NCBI GenBank assembly: GCA_018894105.1
Contig: CM032128.1
Span: forward strand, 15,977,001 to 16,041,000
Length of the DNA: 64,000 bases
Source of the DNA: Jacaranda mimosifolia
Taxonomy: Eukaryota; Streptophyta; Magnoliopsida; Lamiales; Bignoniaceae
Direction of reading: 5' to 3'
Program-made: the position numbers and the translations under genes
In this document: positions 48,207 through 59,157 of the stretch, in pieces
Layout: each line of letters starts with the position of its first letter
How positions within the stretch are numbered: the stretch's first letter is position 1
Notes under the pieces: generated by a model
The model's input: only the letters and a program-made list of their open reading frames with translations
Databases searched by the model: none
What the model was told of the DNA's origin: nothing

Positions 48207-49732
48207 TCCTTATAGATTTCAACATTGAAGAAAGTAATTTTTACATCCATTTGCCATACCTCATAATCATGATATGCGGCTATGGAAAACAAAATCTGAA
48301 TAAACTTAAGCATTGCAATTGGTGAAAAGGTTTCCTTAAAATAGATATTGGGTCTTTTAAGAGTAACCTTTTGCCACTAGTTGATCCTTAAAGGTTATTA
48401 CCGCTCCATCAATTCCAAGCTTTCGCTTATAGATCCACTTGCAACCTATGGGAACTATTCATTCTGGTGGATCTACCAAAGTCCATACCTTGTTTTAGTA
48501 CATGGAGTCCATTTTAGATTTTGTGGTATCTAGCCAATGTCCCAAGTCTATGTCCGATATAGCTTCGTCATAAGTCTTCGAATTGCTATTCAATTGGCCC
48601 GTCTCATGAAAAAATTCGAATCTTTTGGGTTGCTTCCTAATTCGGTCCGACCTTCTGAGAGATTATGTGTAAGGCTCTTGATGCACACTTGTTTTCATCA
48701 TTTGTGGGATTTGATTATCATTTTGAACTTTATCAAGTTCAACAATGCCATTTTTATCTAATAGAAATTCCTTTTCTAAAAAGTGGGTGTTCCTTGATAC
48801 AAACACCTTTTGTTCCCGAAGGATCATAGAAGTAATAACCCAAAGACTCTTTTGGGTATCCCACAAGCTTACACAAGGTGGATCTATTATCCAACATGTC
48901 TCCACTAACTGCTTGATGCAAACGGGAGACCCCCAAATCTTAAGATAATGGTAAGCAGGTGCTTTGCCAAACCATATCTCATGCGGTGTTTTTGATACCA
49001 ACTTTGAAGGTACAACATTTAGTAGGTTTGCTGCCGTTTCAAAGATTTATCCCTAAAAAGATATGGGTACATCAAAAAAACTCATCACGGGATGCACCAT
49101 GTCTAAAAAGGTACGATTTCTCCTCTCGGCTACTCCATTATGTTGGAATGTACTGAGTGGAGTCTATTGAGAAAGAATCTGATTCTCCTTTAGATAATCC
49201 AAAAATTTGGTACTCAAGTATTCTTCCCCTCAATTTGATCGAAGAGCTTTAATACTAACTCCTTTTTACTTTTTTATTTATTCCTATACTCTTTGAACTT
49301 TTCAAAAGCTTCAAACTTGTACTTTATAAGATACACATGTTCGAACTTACTATAATCATCGATGAAGGTGATGAAGTAGGAATAGTTACCTCTCACACTA
49401 ACTCTTAATGGGCCACAAATATCCATATGGATTAAATTCAAATGACTTGTGGTACTCTCCAACAAAGGTAGCCTTGGTCATTATTCCCTTCAAACAAGAT
49501 TCACAAGTAGGAAGGTTCTCAATGCCACTAACATTTAGTGTTTTGAGAGCTTCGAACTTGTTCATCCTATTTTCAGAGATATGTCCAAGTCTTGCATGCC
49601 AAAGAATGGCATCCTTGGTCATCTAACTTTCTTTTACTTGATTGAATGTGCATTAATGAAAGTTGAAAACTGAGTATATATATTCTGTTATTCAATGTAC
49701 CTTGTGCAATTAAAGAACCATTCTTTAATGCT
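48207..49732 (-). pseudogene. Copy C pol segment 3: integrase and start of reverse transcriptase
   Basis: Read leftward. GAG-pre-integrase at 49398-49622 (TKDAILWHARLGHISENRM, with ENLPTCESCLKG further on). The integrase N-part at 49274-49465 contains LIHMDICGPLRVS and FIDDYSKFEH. The C-terminal core at 48663-49001 contains TPHEIWFGKAPAYHYL. Reverse transcriptase begins near 48560 and reaches the E insertion at 48207. Small frameshifts separate the frames. This is the best-preserved integrase region of C. Confidence 0.9.
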
Positions 49733-49737
49733 TTCAA
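49733..49737. repeat. Target duplication of solo LTR F, left (TTCAA)
   Basis: Perfect match to 51978-51982. Confidence 0.92.
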
Positions 49738-50335
49738 TGAAAGTGTGTATAGCACTAGGATCCAAATATTTTTTTTAAAAAAAATGAATAAAACTAACCC
49801 ACACACATCCACATGGATCTAGACATGCATAGGACTCAGATTTAGAGATGAAGATACCTTGATGAAACCAAAAATCAAGGAGTAAGAGACGCTTCAACTC
49901 TTGAAGTTGTCTCTTCACTGGCGCAGCAGGAACACTAACTGATTTCCCCAAGTTAAACTCCTTCTTTTGAGCTGAAAAATTTACTGCACTCCTTGAACAC
50001 CTTGAAGATGTTACAGTTAAAATTTTAGCTCAATCAGAACAAAAAAAGTCTTCCTAGAGCTTAGTGCAAGTGGCTGCCAAAAATTGCTACAACAAGAGTG
50101 ATAACAACCTAAACGTATTGCCTCTAATGATATAGTCCACACACTAAATGGTATGACCTTTTATCTAAAAAATGGCTAAAGATAATTGCAGAGAAATGAG
50201 AAGGCCAAGTATGGGTGGGGAGGATGAAGGAGGTTGGAGAGATTTGTGGAGATTCTAACTATTATATGCCTACTAACAAAGTTGTTGGGAGAATAATGCA
50301 CACCTTGCACAATGCTAGCAATGTGGTCGCACCCT

Positions 50336-50353
50336 CCTATATCTATATATAGG
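50336..50353 (-). promoter_or_regulatory. TATA box, solo LTR F
   Basis: CCTATATCTATATATAGG. A solo LTR can keep promoter activity; here it would transcribe leftward into the integrase part of C. Confidence 0.55.
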
Positions 50354-51034
50354 TGAAGGATGGTCTATGGTCATACCATTTTCAAGGAGGGGATGCCACA
50401 TGTCTATGCCAAGGTGGCCACTAACAATTAGTGTTAATGTGAATTTGAATGTCATTTGGAATTTACGTTTCATCTAATAAAATGTCTTCCAAATGAATCC
50501 TAGTTCTATATTAAATGAGCTCTCCAAAATTCTAGTTCCACATCTAATAATACTCTCCAAACTAAGCTATCCAATTTAATTAAATTAAACACTTTAATTT
50601 AATGAATAATTCTTTGACTTAACTCGTAAGTCAAAGTGCTTAACTCTTTAAGGTAGTCAAAATTAATTTAACCTATGAATTAATTTGGCCAATTAATAGT
50701 CATGTGGCATCAATTAATTAATTGATCTTAATTTAAATCTTAAATTAAATTGACCAATTTAACTCTTAAATTAATCAAGCCAAAAATGACTCCAATTTTT
50801 CACCTTATTTAAAATCGGCGAAGATGAATTTTCTAACACTTAGAAAATTTTCCCTCGTTCAACAGAGCATCCAATTGATTTTGTGTGTGACCCATTAGGT
50901 TTTACCATTCATTGGACATGGGCTCACAACTCTTTGTGACTTATGGAATATCAAATATTCACATTAGTTTAAACTATTTTAAACTAAGTGACTCAATTTA
51001 ATTAATATCATTAATTGAAGAGTACCTAATATCT

Positions 51035-51397
51035 ATGGTCGATGTCCAACCTAAAGCCCATGGAGCCCGACTAATTGGCCAAAATGGATGCTTTTGGAGA
51101 ACCATTCTAGCATTACGCATGCCATACAAATACGGTCCTTCCGTCTCTTATCTCCATGAAAAAGGCCTAAGGCAAGATATTAGTCGGCTCCTTAATAGTC
51201 TCAATACTATGTTTCTATTCTCAATGTTTGATTCCCTTAGTGATCTCATCTTTGGAAACACCTTTCCAAGCCATCACATTACCTTGCACAAGGATTTCTT
51301 AGAATTGATCATTATAGAACGCATAGGAGATACACTCACCCTTCACAAAAGCGAGGATTTGGATTCCATCTTGGATCTCACAAACCTCCATGTCTAG
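51035..51397 (+). other. Antisense open frame in solo LTR F (120 codons)
   Basis: Starts ATG-GTC-GAT and ends at TAG. It lies antisense to F and aligns codon for codon with the last 120 codons of 3937-4422 in P, with no indel across 363 bases although the LTRs carry many indels elsewhere. No known domain is recognised. Substitutions are not clearly concentrated in third positions. Confidence 0.35.
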
Positions 51398-51977
51398 TAG
51401 CTCATGCCCAATCTCAACCCAAGTGGCCTGCTAAGTGACTAAGGAAGAGTCAAAGCATAAGGACTAAACACAAGGCTGTCATGGATCCTTCAGTCAAGGG
51501 ACTAATAATATGTATTAGTGTAAGCTAGAGAACTTGCCACTACCGACTACCCACTTTGGCTATCTAGTGGATTCTCCGGACAGGCCTTCAGTGCCTTGTT
51601 CTCAATAAGCACCCACTAACATTCATCCATATCTCATATAAATTTGGTCATGGAATAGAGCAACGTCCAACCCTTGGATTTATGCATCATCGTTAGTACA
51701 AATCTATTCGAATCTTAGATGCCTTGTCTCATAACATCCTATAACTTGGAAGATTTAAGATCACGACTGTATAACACTTATTCCATGATCACCATCCAAT
51801 GCGTAATCAAGTCTTGTAGGCTTGTTAGATCTAAAGGCTTCATCCAAATGCAAGTGAATTACACAATGAGCATTAGATGAAGATGGCTATATAATGAATA
51901 CCATTCAATCAAGATTGTCTTACAAGGAAATAGTTTACAGGGCCAATCTAATTGGCTTGCGGGATACTATTCCAACA

Positions 51978-51982
51978 TTCAA
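51978..51982. repeat. Target duplication of solo LTR F, right (TTCAA)
   Basis: Identical to 49733-49737. Confidence 0.92.
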
Positions 51983-52299
51983 CACCCCATTCAATATAGA
52001 AAAATCATATCCTTCATTATCAAAAATAGGAATTGAAACAATGTTCTTAACAAGTTGGGATACATAATAAGAAGGATCTAATACAATGCAAGCATTCCCC
52101 AAGCTTAACTTGACTATGCCTTGCACCGTGGCAGCAACTTTTGCTCCATTTCCTAAGCAGAGAATCATATCCCCTTCATTAAGATTCTTTCTTCTGTCCA
52201 TCCCCTGTAATGAATTACAAAGGTGGAAACCACATATGGTATCAAATATCCGTGAGGAAGAAATAGTATTGAGTGCACTTCAATAAAGTACATACCCTT
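51983..52299 (-). pseudogene. Copy C pol segment 4: protease
   Basis: The frame 51935-52201 carries MILCLGNGAKVAATVQGIVK, the intact form of the region where P, D and E have a stop and shift. The catalytic triad at 52235-52243 reads D-T-I instead of D-T-G. The C-terminal end of the region is cut by F. Confidence 0.86.
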
Positions 52300-53036
52300 T
52301 CTAAAGGTGCCAAGGTATTCCTTGCAGTTTCTTTTCCAATGCCCCTTTTCACCACAGTAAAAACATGTTGCATTAGTTGTGTCACACCTTTCTTCTTCTT
52401 ATCCCCCCCCATCAAGGAGGAACTCTTCTTCCTCTAACCTCCGTTTCTTGGGCCTCTAAGGCCTCTCGACTTGGAGGCAGATGCAAGCATAAGAGGCTTT
52501 TCCTTTTTTATTGTCGCCTCGGCAATTACCATCATGTTCACCAATTTGTTAATCGTCACCTCTTTCTTGGACATATTAAATTTCATAACGAATTGGTCGA
52601 ACAAGGGAGGTAATGACTGTAGGATCAAATCCACGTAGAGATCATTGTCCATAACCATATCAAGTTGACCAAGCTTTTCAATGAGTCTTATCATCTTAAG
52701 CCCATGGTCATGGACACTTGAACCCTCTTCCATCCTAGCCTTAAAGAGCTCTCTAGACAAAGCAAACCTTTCGTATCTTGTTTGTACACCATACAACTCT
52801 TGTAGATGTTTATAGATTTCACAAGCATGTCTCATATACTCATGAGTCTTTTGGAGTTCATTAGTCATGGATGGCATCATAAGGCATCTTGTTTGTAGAT
52901 CATCATTTACAAATTTAGTGAACAATTCACGTGCCTTAACGGATGGGTCATCACCTATGGTATCCGGCAGACTTTGATGAAAGACATAAGTTTTCTTTTT
53001 GGAGACAAATCCTTCACCCCTTAGAAGAATCAGCAA
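52300..53036 (-). pseudogene. Copy C gag, leader-gag fusion frame of 200 codons
   Basis: The longest intact gag piece in the window (53036-52434). It contains KKTYVFHQSLPDTIGDD, DDLQTRCLMMPSMTNELQK and VDLILQSLPPLFDQFVM, the UBN2-type gag of the Angela-like branch. The first ten or so residues (MLILLRGEGF) come from leader sequence: about 240 bp including the real start and N-terminus are deleted, with the junction near 53008. After a stop near 52434 the nucleocapsid finger CFYCGEKGHWKRNC at 52324-52365 is a complete CX2CX4HX4C knuckle, the only intact one here. Confidence 0.88.
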
Positions 53037-53152
53037 ATCTCATTTCTTAGTGAGAATCAAGATCCTAAGAACTTGTAAGTGGACCCCCGCTTCAAGTGCC
53101 ATCCAGAAACAATCGAAAGGTAAGCAACATTTGCTAATTGCATCTCATTTAA

Positions 53153-53536
53153 GAAGGTGTTTGACTAAACTTATTTTAAACATCTTAGAAGCTCCTACAT
53201 CTTAAAAGATGTTTTTGGAACTTATAAGATGTTAGATCTTATTTTTAAAATAAGTTGTTGAAGTGTTTGGATAAAATAAGATCTTGGAGGTTATAAGATG
53301 TTAATAATGACAATTTTATAATTAAAATGGATAAAAATGAAGAAACTTGCTAAGATTTTAAAAATAAGTTGGGTCTCGTTACTTTTTTTAAAAGAGCTTA
53401 AAGCTCCTACGTCTTATTTTAGGATATTATAAGCTCTTTTTTAAAAAAAATTACAAAACCCTTTTTATCAACTTATAAGCTCTTAAATATCCTATAAGAT
53501 GTTTTGAGGAGCTTATAAGCTCACCTAAACACCCTC
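53153..53536. mobile_element. Tourist-like MITE (384 bp)
   Basis: Present only in the leader of C; other leaders run straight through this point. The termini GAAGGTGTTTGACTAAACTT and (right end, complement) GAGGGTGTTTAGGTGAGCTT are imperfect inverted repeats, and TAA flanks both ends (53150-53152, 53537-53539). A 3-bp TAA/TTA duplication with a G-x-GGGTGTTT end is typical of PIF/Harbinger (Tourist) MITEs. It is AT-rich, non-coding, with internal AAGCTC/GAGCTT inverted repeats. A hAT origin is possible but would need an 8-bp duplication, which is not seen. Confidence 0.75.
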
Positions 53537-53566
53537 TAACTCTTGATATATTTTGCCTCACTCTTT

Positions 53567-53761
53567 ATGTAATCACTGCTTTGAGTGCCTCTACATTACT
53601 AGGTGTTAAATCATCAAACTTTGATTTGAGACCTCTCTATGACATCCCCCGCTTCGAGTGCCAATGCATGGGAAGCTTCAAACGAAAGGTTTATCATATG
53701 CTAAGTAAGTGATCACAGCTTTCCACCTTAAGTGTGACCCCTACTTCGAGTGCCATCACAC
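53567..53761 (-). other. Leader hairpin array, copy C (three of four stems)
   Basis: No. 1 at 53732-53761: GTGTGA/TCACAC, perfect. No. 2 around 53640-53680 is weak here (TCCC/GGGA). No. 3 at 53567-53596: ATGTAG/TTACAT on the element strand with one G-U. No. 4 lies across the MITE at about 53080-53105, with TGGA/TCCA. Confidence 0.5.
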
Positions 53762-54529
53762 AAAAGATAGTAGATCGCCATGCCACAAACTATTGGTAAA
53801 ATGTATGGATTAATTAAAACTTCTTTTAATTTATATCCATTTTAAGTTAATATTTGGAGCACTTAAACATTCTAAATGGAGGGTTTTTCTTGCTTGCAAA
53901 TATCTCATCAATTTTATCTTCTTATTTAGGTTTTTTATATCCTAATCATACATCTCATACATCAATAAGATATAGAAAGCGTAAATAAGTATATGTGCCT
54001 AGCATGCTTCTATGTGGGATGACCATGGGCCTAACCAAGTAGTACACTTAGAGCCATAGGTGCACCACTTAGTTGATTTTAAGTGAGTTGATTAAATTTA
54101 GCTATTACATGAGTTTATCTCTATACATTCATGGGTCTTCTTGGGTCTCGATGCCTCCAAAGGTCTTCTTTGCTCTTTGTAACAATTAATGAGAAAAAAA
54201 TCCCCACTCATAATGGTTCTACTTGCCTAACATTTACAATACAGAAATAAAAAGGCAAGCAAGCCCCAATTTAATACAACCTTTTTCAACAACTTGAAAT
54301 AAATAAAATCAATATTAAAGGCTCATGATCATCCCCATTCATTTATCATCCATTCAACAATTAAATGAACAATGAATAAATCTATACTTAACAATTAATT
54401 CCAATAATTAAATGCTTCTCTCATAAATAATTAATTGGCCAAGCAAGAGCAGGCATAACATTTATGCATCATAATTGAAGATTAACCTTGACAAGTTTTT
54501 AAAAGCAATCAAAACCTGCCTTGACCCAA

Positions 54530-54625
54530 ACTGACTGATGCCGGCTAGGCCTGGGCGGTTGGCATTCTCATGACGCCCCCGCTACCTGGCCAGCACCCGA
54601 TTAGGGCTGGCAGCTGCCCTGTTTT
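54530..54625 (-). other. GC-rich island in leader of copy C
   Basis: About 95 bases rich in G+C (GCCGGCTAGGCCTGGGCGGT and onward) inside AT-rich leader. The flanks are conserved between copies, the island itself is not. Confidence 0.7.
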
Positions 54626-55107
54626 ACGATCATGAACACACGAAAAAATTTAAGACATCTCCTAAACATGTAATCACATATTATAGATGAAATTTTAGAC
54701 CTAAAACACATTTCAAAAATGAAATTTCAAGTGCTTAATCATGCTTTCAAAAACGAGTTCAAGTAAGAATCATATTCTTCAAAAATCTCCAATAAAATTC
54801 TATACAAATTATATCTAAAAATGACCAAAACTCCTTAAGGCCAAACTAAACATGCTATATCAACATATAACATCAACTAATGGCAAATCAACATTCAACA
54901 TTAACAACTATGAATTAAAAAACATGCTCAATATATGAATTAATACTTAAAGCACATATTAATATGAAATGAATTCATCAAGCAAGGAGCCACATACAAT
55001 GTCATCCAAGCACTTCAATTCATGGGTTGGATCAAGTATTTGGTGATTTTGACCAATTCATCACAAGAATCAATCAATAAAAAAATCCAAACCATAGTGT
55101 GAATTAG

Positions 55108-55119
55108 GCTCCAATACCA
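55108..55119 (-). other. Primer-binding site of copy C
   Basis: TGGTATTGGAGC on the element strand, two bases from the LTR; two differences from the perfect initiator-Met site, both still able to pair as G-U. Confidence 0.88.
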
Positions 55120-55121
55120 CT

Positions 55122-57353
55122 TGAAGGCACACGTAGCACTACGATCTAATAAAAAAAACTAGAAATTAACTAGGCTACACATGCTAACAAAAATATAAAC
55201 ATGCTATTGATTCAGATTTAGAAGGAGAATTACGTTGATTTGCAAAAATTCAAGGAAATGATGGAGAACTCTTCTTCAATCCAAAAACTATCACACTACA
55301 GCACAACGGAATAGATGCAACTTTTTCCCAATCCAAACTTCTCCAAAAATTCCAAAAAATAATACAGCACCTTCTCAAGTCCTTGATGAAGCTACTATAA
55401 AAAATTCAACTAAAAAATCTACAAGGAAGTGCCAGAAAAAAGTCGCCAAGCAAAATGCCCTTATAGTGGATCTCCAAAACCAAGCAATCCAATTGTCTTA
55501 CCTATAACTATTATGATCCACATACCAATGCTAAATCCTAATCTTCTTAATATCAACTAGAAAATAGTAAGGACATTCGTAGAGATAAAGGCTTGATTTG
55601 AGGTGGGAGAAAAAGAGAGGAAGTGAAGCTTCAACACATGTGGCAACACTGTAAATCTGAAGGAAAAATGTGAATGAATCTAATTTTTCAGAATGTGATC
55701 AAGGTGGCCGCCTATCTCTCCCTCTATATCTATATATAGAGTGAGGATGGTGTGATTCCACCTTGGCATCACACCTTCCTCAAGGTGACCGCCAACCTGG
55801 CCTCGCAAGTTGGCAAGATGCAATTCAAATTTGAATTTGAATTTTGTGTGTATTTTAATTTTATTTGGAATCTAACTTCAATTTAATTGAAATGCCACAC
55901 CAAATGAACCTTTCATTTGAATTTTCCTTCCAAAATAAATTCTCTTCATTAATTAAATTAAAACATAAATTTAATTAATTAACCTTTGACTTAACTCTTA
56001 AGTCAATTGGCTTAACTCTTTAAGCTAAGAATTGTTAACTTAACTCTTTAAGCTAACTTGAACAATTGATGGTCATGTGGCACCAAGTTAATCATTGGTC
56101 TAATTTAATTCCTTAAATTAGTTGATCAATTTAACAATTAAATTAATCAAGCCAAAATTTGACCTCAAATTTGCTAACCTTAAAATCGGTTCACTAGGAG
56201 TGATTTTCCAACTCTTAGACAATTCTCCTTCATCAAGTAGGAAAGGCAATTGGCTTTTGTGTGTGACCCACTGAGTTCTATCATTCATTGGACAAGAGCT
56301 CACAACTACTTGTGAATTTTGAATTTCAATATTCATTTTAGTTTAAACTCCTTTAAACTAATCGACTCAATTCAATTAATATTCATTAATTGAAGAGTAC
56401 CCAATCTCCAAGTCGATGTCCAACCTCAAGCCCATGGAACCCAACTAATTGGCCGAAATGAAAGCTTTTGAAAAACCATTCTAGCTCTACGCATACCATG
56501 CAAATATGATCCTTCCATCTCCTATCTCTCGAAAAAGGCCTAAGGCAAGATATTTGATGGTTTCCTAATAGCCTCGATACTATGTCTCTCTTCAAATATT
56601 CGATTCCTCTTTATGACCTCATCTTTGGAAAACACCTTTTTCAATTTGTCATACTACCTTGTGTAAGGATTTCCTGGAATCGATCATTATCGAATACATA
56701 GGAGATGCACTCGTCTTTCACAGCAATGAGGAGTTGGATTCTTTCTTGGATCTCACAAACCATCTTATCTAAGAAACTCAAACCTAACTTCCACATGAAC
56801 GACCTGCTATGTGGCCAAGGAAGAGTCAAAGCATGAGGACCTAAACACAAGGTTACTATGGATCCTCAAGTCAGAGGACTAATTATATGCACTAGCGTAA
56901 GCTGGAGAACTTGCTACTACCGACCTGCCACTTTGGCTATCTAGTGGATTCGTTGGGTGGGCCTTCAGTGCCTTGTTCTTTAATAAGCACTCACTAACAT
57001 GCTTCCATATCCTATATGGGATTGTTCATCGAATGGAGCAGCATCCAACCCTTGGATTTGTGCATCATTTGTGCAAGTCTATCTAGATCTTAGATGCCTT
57101 ATCTCATAAGATCATATAACTTGAACGTTTTAAGATCACGACCATGTAAGACTTATTCCGTGATCACCACCTAGTGCGTGACCAAGTCCTTTAGTCTATG
57201 TGAGATCTAAGGGCTTCAACCAAATGCCAAAGAAGTAAATATAAGCAGAAGATGAAGATAGCCACTTAAAGAATATCATTCAATCAAGATTGTATGACAA
57301 GTGAAATAGTTTACAATGCCAATCTAATTGGCTTGTGGGGTACTATTCCAATA
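55122..57353 (-). repeat. 5' LTR of copy C (2232 bp)
   Basis: TGAAGGCACACGTAGC to GTACTATTCCAATA. TATA near-palindrome at 55721-55740, palindrome ladder about 55940-56150. The U5 block here ends AGGTAAGAC on the element strand. Confidence 0.93.
55721..55740 (-). promoter_or_regulatory. TATA box, 5' LTR of C
   Basis: TCTATATATAGATATAGAGG on the element strand, at the U3/R position that would have driven C's own transcript. Confidence 0.65.
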
Positions 57354-57358
57354 CATAC
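57354..57358. repeat. Target duplication of copy C, right (CATAC)
   Basis: One mismatch to TATAC at 24544-24548; paralogous LTRs (for example 62872-62880, complement) support CATAC as the original. Confidence 0.78.
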
Positions 57359-58045
57359 TACCCTGGGCAAGGATTTCATCGAATCAATCATTATAGAATA
57401 CATAGGAGATGTACTCGTCCTTCACAGCAATGAGGAGTTAGATTTTATCTTGGATCTCATAAACCTCCATGTCTAAGTAGCTTATACCCAATCTCTACCC
57501 AAACGACCTACTATGTGGGTAGGAAAGAGTCCAAGCATGAAGACCTAAACATAAGGTTGCAATGATCCTCATGTCAAAGGACTAATTATATGTACTAGTG
57601 TAAGCTGGAGAACTTGCTACTACAACTATGTAGTGAATTCCTTGGGTGGGTCTTTAGTGCCTTGTTCTCTAACAAGCTCCTACCAACATACACTCATAAC
57701 TTATATGGTATAGTTCATGAAACAGAGGAACATCCAATTCCTTGGATTAATGCATCGTTAGTACAAGTCTATCCGGATCTTAGATGCTTTTGGTCTCATA
57801 AGTTCCTATGAATTGGAAGTATTTAAGATCACGAGCATATAAGACTTACTTCATGATCACCACCTAATGTATCACCAAGTCCTATAGTTTTGTGTGATCT
57901 AAGGGCTTCAACCAAATGCCAGTGAAGTAAATATGTGAACAAGATAAAGATGCCTATTTAAAGAATGTCATTCAATCAAAATTATATCATAAGTGAAATA
58001 GTTTACAATGCCAATCTAATTAGCTTGTGAGATACTATTCCAACA
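57359..58045 (-). repeat. Solo LTR B, right segment
   Basis: Continues the LTR from TACCCTGGGCAAGG to GATACTATTCCAACA. Joined to 22649-24548 it gives one LTR. The open frame at 57294-57476 spans the C/B junction and keeps part of the antisense LTR frame. Confidence 0.88.
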
Positions 58046-58387
58046 TTTCTAACATGGATTGCTCATGAAATGGAAAAATATCCAAGCTTTGGATATGTGC
58101 ATTATTAGTGAAAGTCTATCAAAATCTTAGATGTCCTATCTCATAAGATTCTATGACTTCAAAGATCTAAGATCACAATTGTGTAAGATTTGTTTCATGA
58201 TCACCACCCAATGCTTGACTAAGTCCCATAGTCATATATGATCTAATGGCTCCAACCAAATACTAGTGAAGTAAAATAAGCATGAGATGAAGATGGCCAT
58301 TTATAATAAATATCATTCAATCAAGATTGTATCACAATGAAATAGTTTGCATGCCAATCTGATTGGCTGCAGGGCACTATTTTAAGA
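58046..58387 (-). repeat. 5' LTR of copy A, right segment
   Basis: TTTCTAACATGGATTGCTC to GCACTATTTTAAGA, the eroded form of CACTATTCCAACA. With 20767-22648 it makes a 2224-bp LTR. Confidence 0.88.
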
Positions 58388-58392
58388 ATTCC
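58388..58392. repeat. Target duplication of copy A, right (ATTCC)
   Basis: One mismatch to ATTCT at 12739-12743. Confidence 0.75.
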
Positions 58393-59150
58393 AATTGGAC
58401 TAATCTACATTGAAGGCATAATTTTCTTTTTTTTTCTATTTTTGCCTTCAGAACTTTCTCTTTAGTGAGTAAAGTCATCTCATGTGAATCAAAGGACCCA
58501 ATGAGTTCCTCCATAGATAGCATTTCCAAGTTCTTTGATTTGTTAATGGCTGTGACTTTGGGAGTCCACTATTTAGGTAGAAAATGGGGGATCTCCTATA
58601 GTTGCTCACTTTCAAATATAGTTTTTCCAAATGCAACCATTAGGTTGACTATCTCCATGAAGTAAGTGTATATTTAGCTGATTGATTCACCTTTTCCATT
58701 GAAGACAATTCACATTGGTGAGTAAGTAAGGCAATCCTTTCTTCTTTTACTTATGTCTTACCTTCATGGGTGACTTGGAGCATGTTCTATATTTATTTTA
58801 CAAGGAATACGTATGAACCCAATTGTATTCTTCCTTGACCAATGCATAGGAAATGATTTTTTTGCTTTGGTGTTCATAGATAAGATCATGTTATCCTTAG
58901 TGTTAATCTCAAATGTATTATCTAGAGATATGTCCTTGTTTATTAGAATAAGTGGTCCATTGATGACTATGCTCCAAAGATCATAGTATAGTATTATGAA
59001 GAATTCTTCAATCTAATTTTTCCAGATTGAGTAATTTTTGTTCCATCAAACATGGACAAACGAGTGTGGAATTGCCCTTCTATATAAACATCAATGCTCA
59101 AAGTGGCTATTGGGATCTTTTAAGCTCAAGTTGTTAGAACTTATTTATAA
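58393..59150 (-). pseudogene. Copy G, 5' part: gag of another copia lineage
   Basis: Read leftward: IDVYIEGQFHTRLSMFDG near 59040-59100, the RPPLFDGTNY-type gag start of copia elements with this gag; KAKKIISYALVKEEYNWV near 58830-58870; THEGKT near 58760; then EEL-IGSF-type sequence near 58490-58520. This is the N-terminal gag of the element whose zinc knuckle and pol lie at 10480-12743. Stops and shifts are frequent. Confidence 0.7.
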
Positions 59151-59157
59151 ACATGTG

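Larger units (their letters stand above)
49738..51977 (-). repeat. Solo LTR F (2240 bp)
   Basis: TGAAAGTGTGTATAGC to ATACTATTCCAACA, with host codons of C on both sides and no internal region, so it is a solo LTR. Its U5 (ACACACATCCACATGGATCTAG) matches P. TATA palindrome CCTATATCTATATATAGG at 50336-50353; palindrome ladder about 50565-50775. Confidence 0.94.
53037..55107 (-). other. Untranslated leader of copy C, with MITE
   Basis: Aligns with the other leaders once the MITE at 53153-53536 is removed. Hairpin array 53080-53761; GC-rich island about 54530-54625. Confidence 0.82.
24549..57353 (-). mobile_element. Copy C: main-family element carrying four later insertions
   Basis: Minus-strand element inserted in solo LTR B. 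3' LTR 24549-26759, polypurine tract 26760-26773, pol in pieces (26774-27617, 37679-38005, 48207-49732, 51983-52299), gag to about 53010, leader, primer site 55108-55119, 5' LTR 55122-57353. Each break is closed by the same host codons on both sides: at D, CTCTATAG / TATAGATACATATT; at E, TATGGTTGC / GTTGCTCC; at F, GCTTTCAA / TTCAACACC. With D, E, F and the MITE removed, C is about 10 kb, the same size as D and E. Confidence 0.92.
12744..58387 (-). mobile_element. Copy A: outermost main-family element of the nest (interrupted)
   Basis: Minus-strand element inserted into the gag of copy G. Order in + coordinates: 3' LTR 12744-14985, polypurine tract, pol, gag, leader, primer site 20753-20764, 5' LTR 20767-22648 resuming 58046-58387. 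The 5' LTR is interrupted by solo LTR B and everything inside B. Removing the insert restores a continuous LTR (CTATGTCT to AACATGGATTGC). Sequence on both sides of A is gag of the same element G, which independently supports these outer limits. Confidence 0.9.

Noticed and set aside
49738..51977. Full element at F
   Set aside because: Only one LTR with host codons and a perfect 5-bp duplication on both sides; it is a solo LTR.
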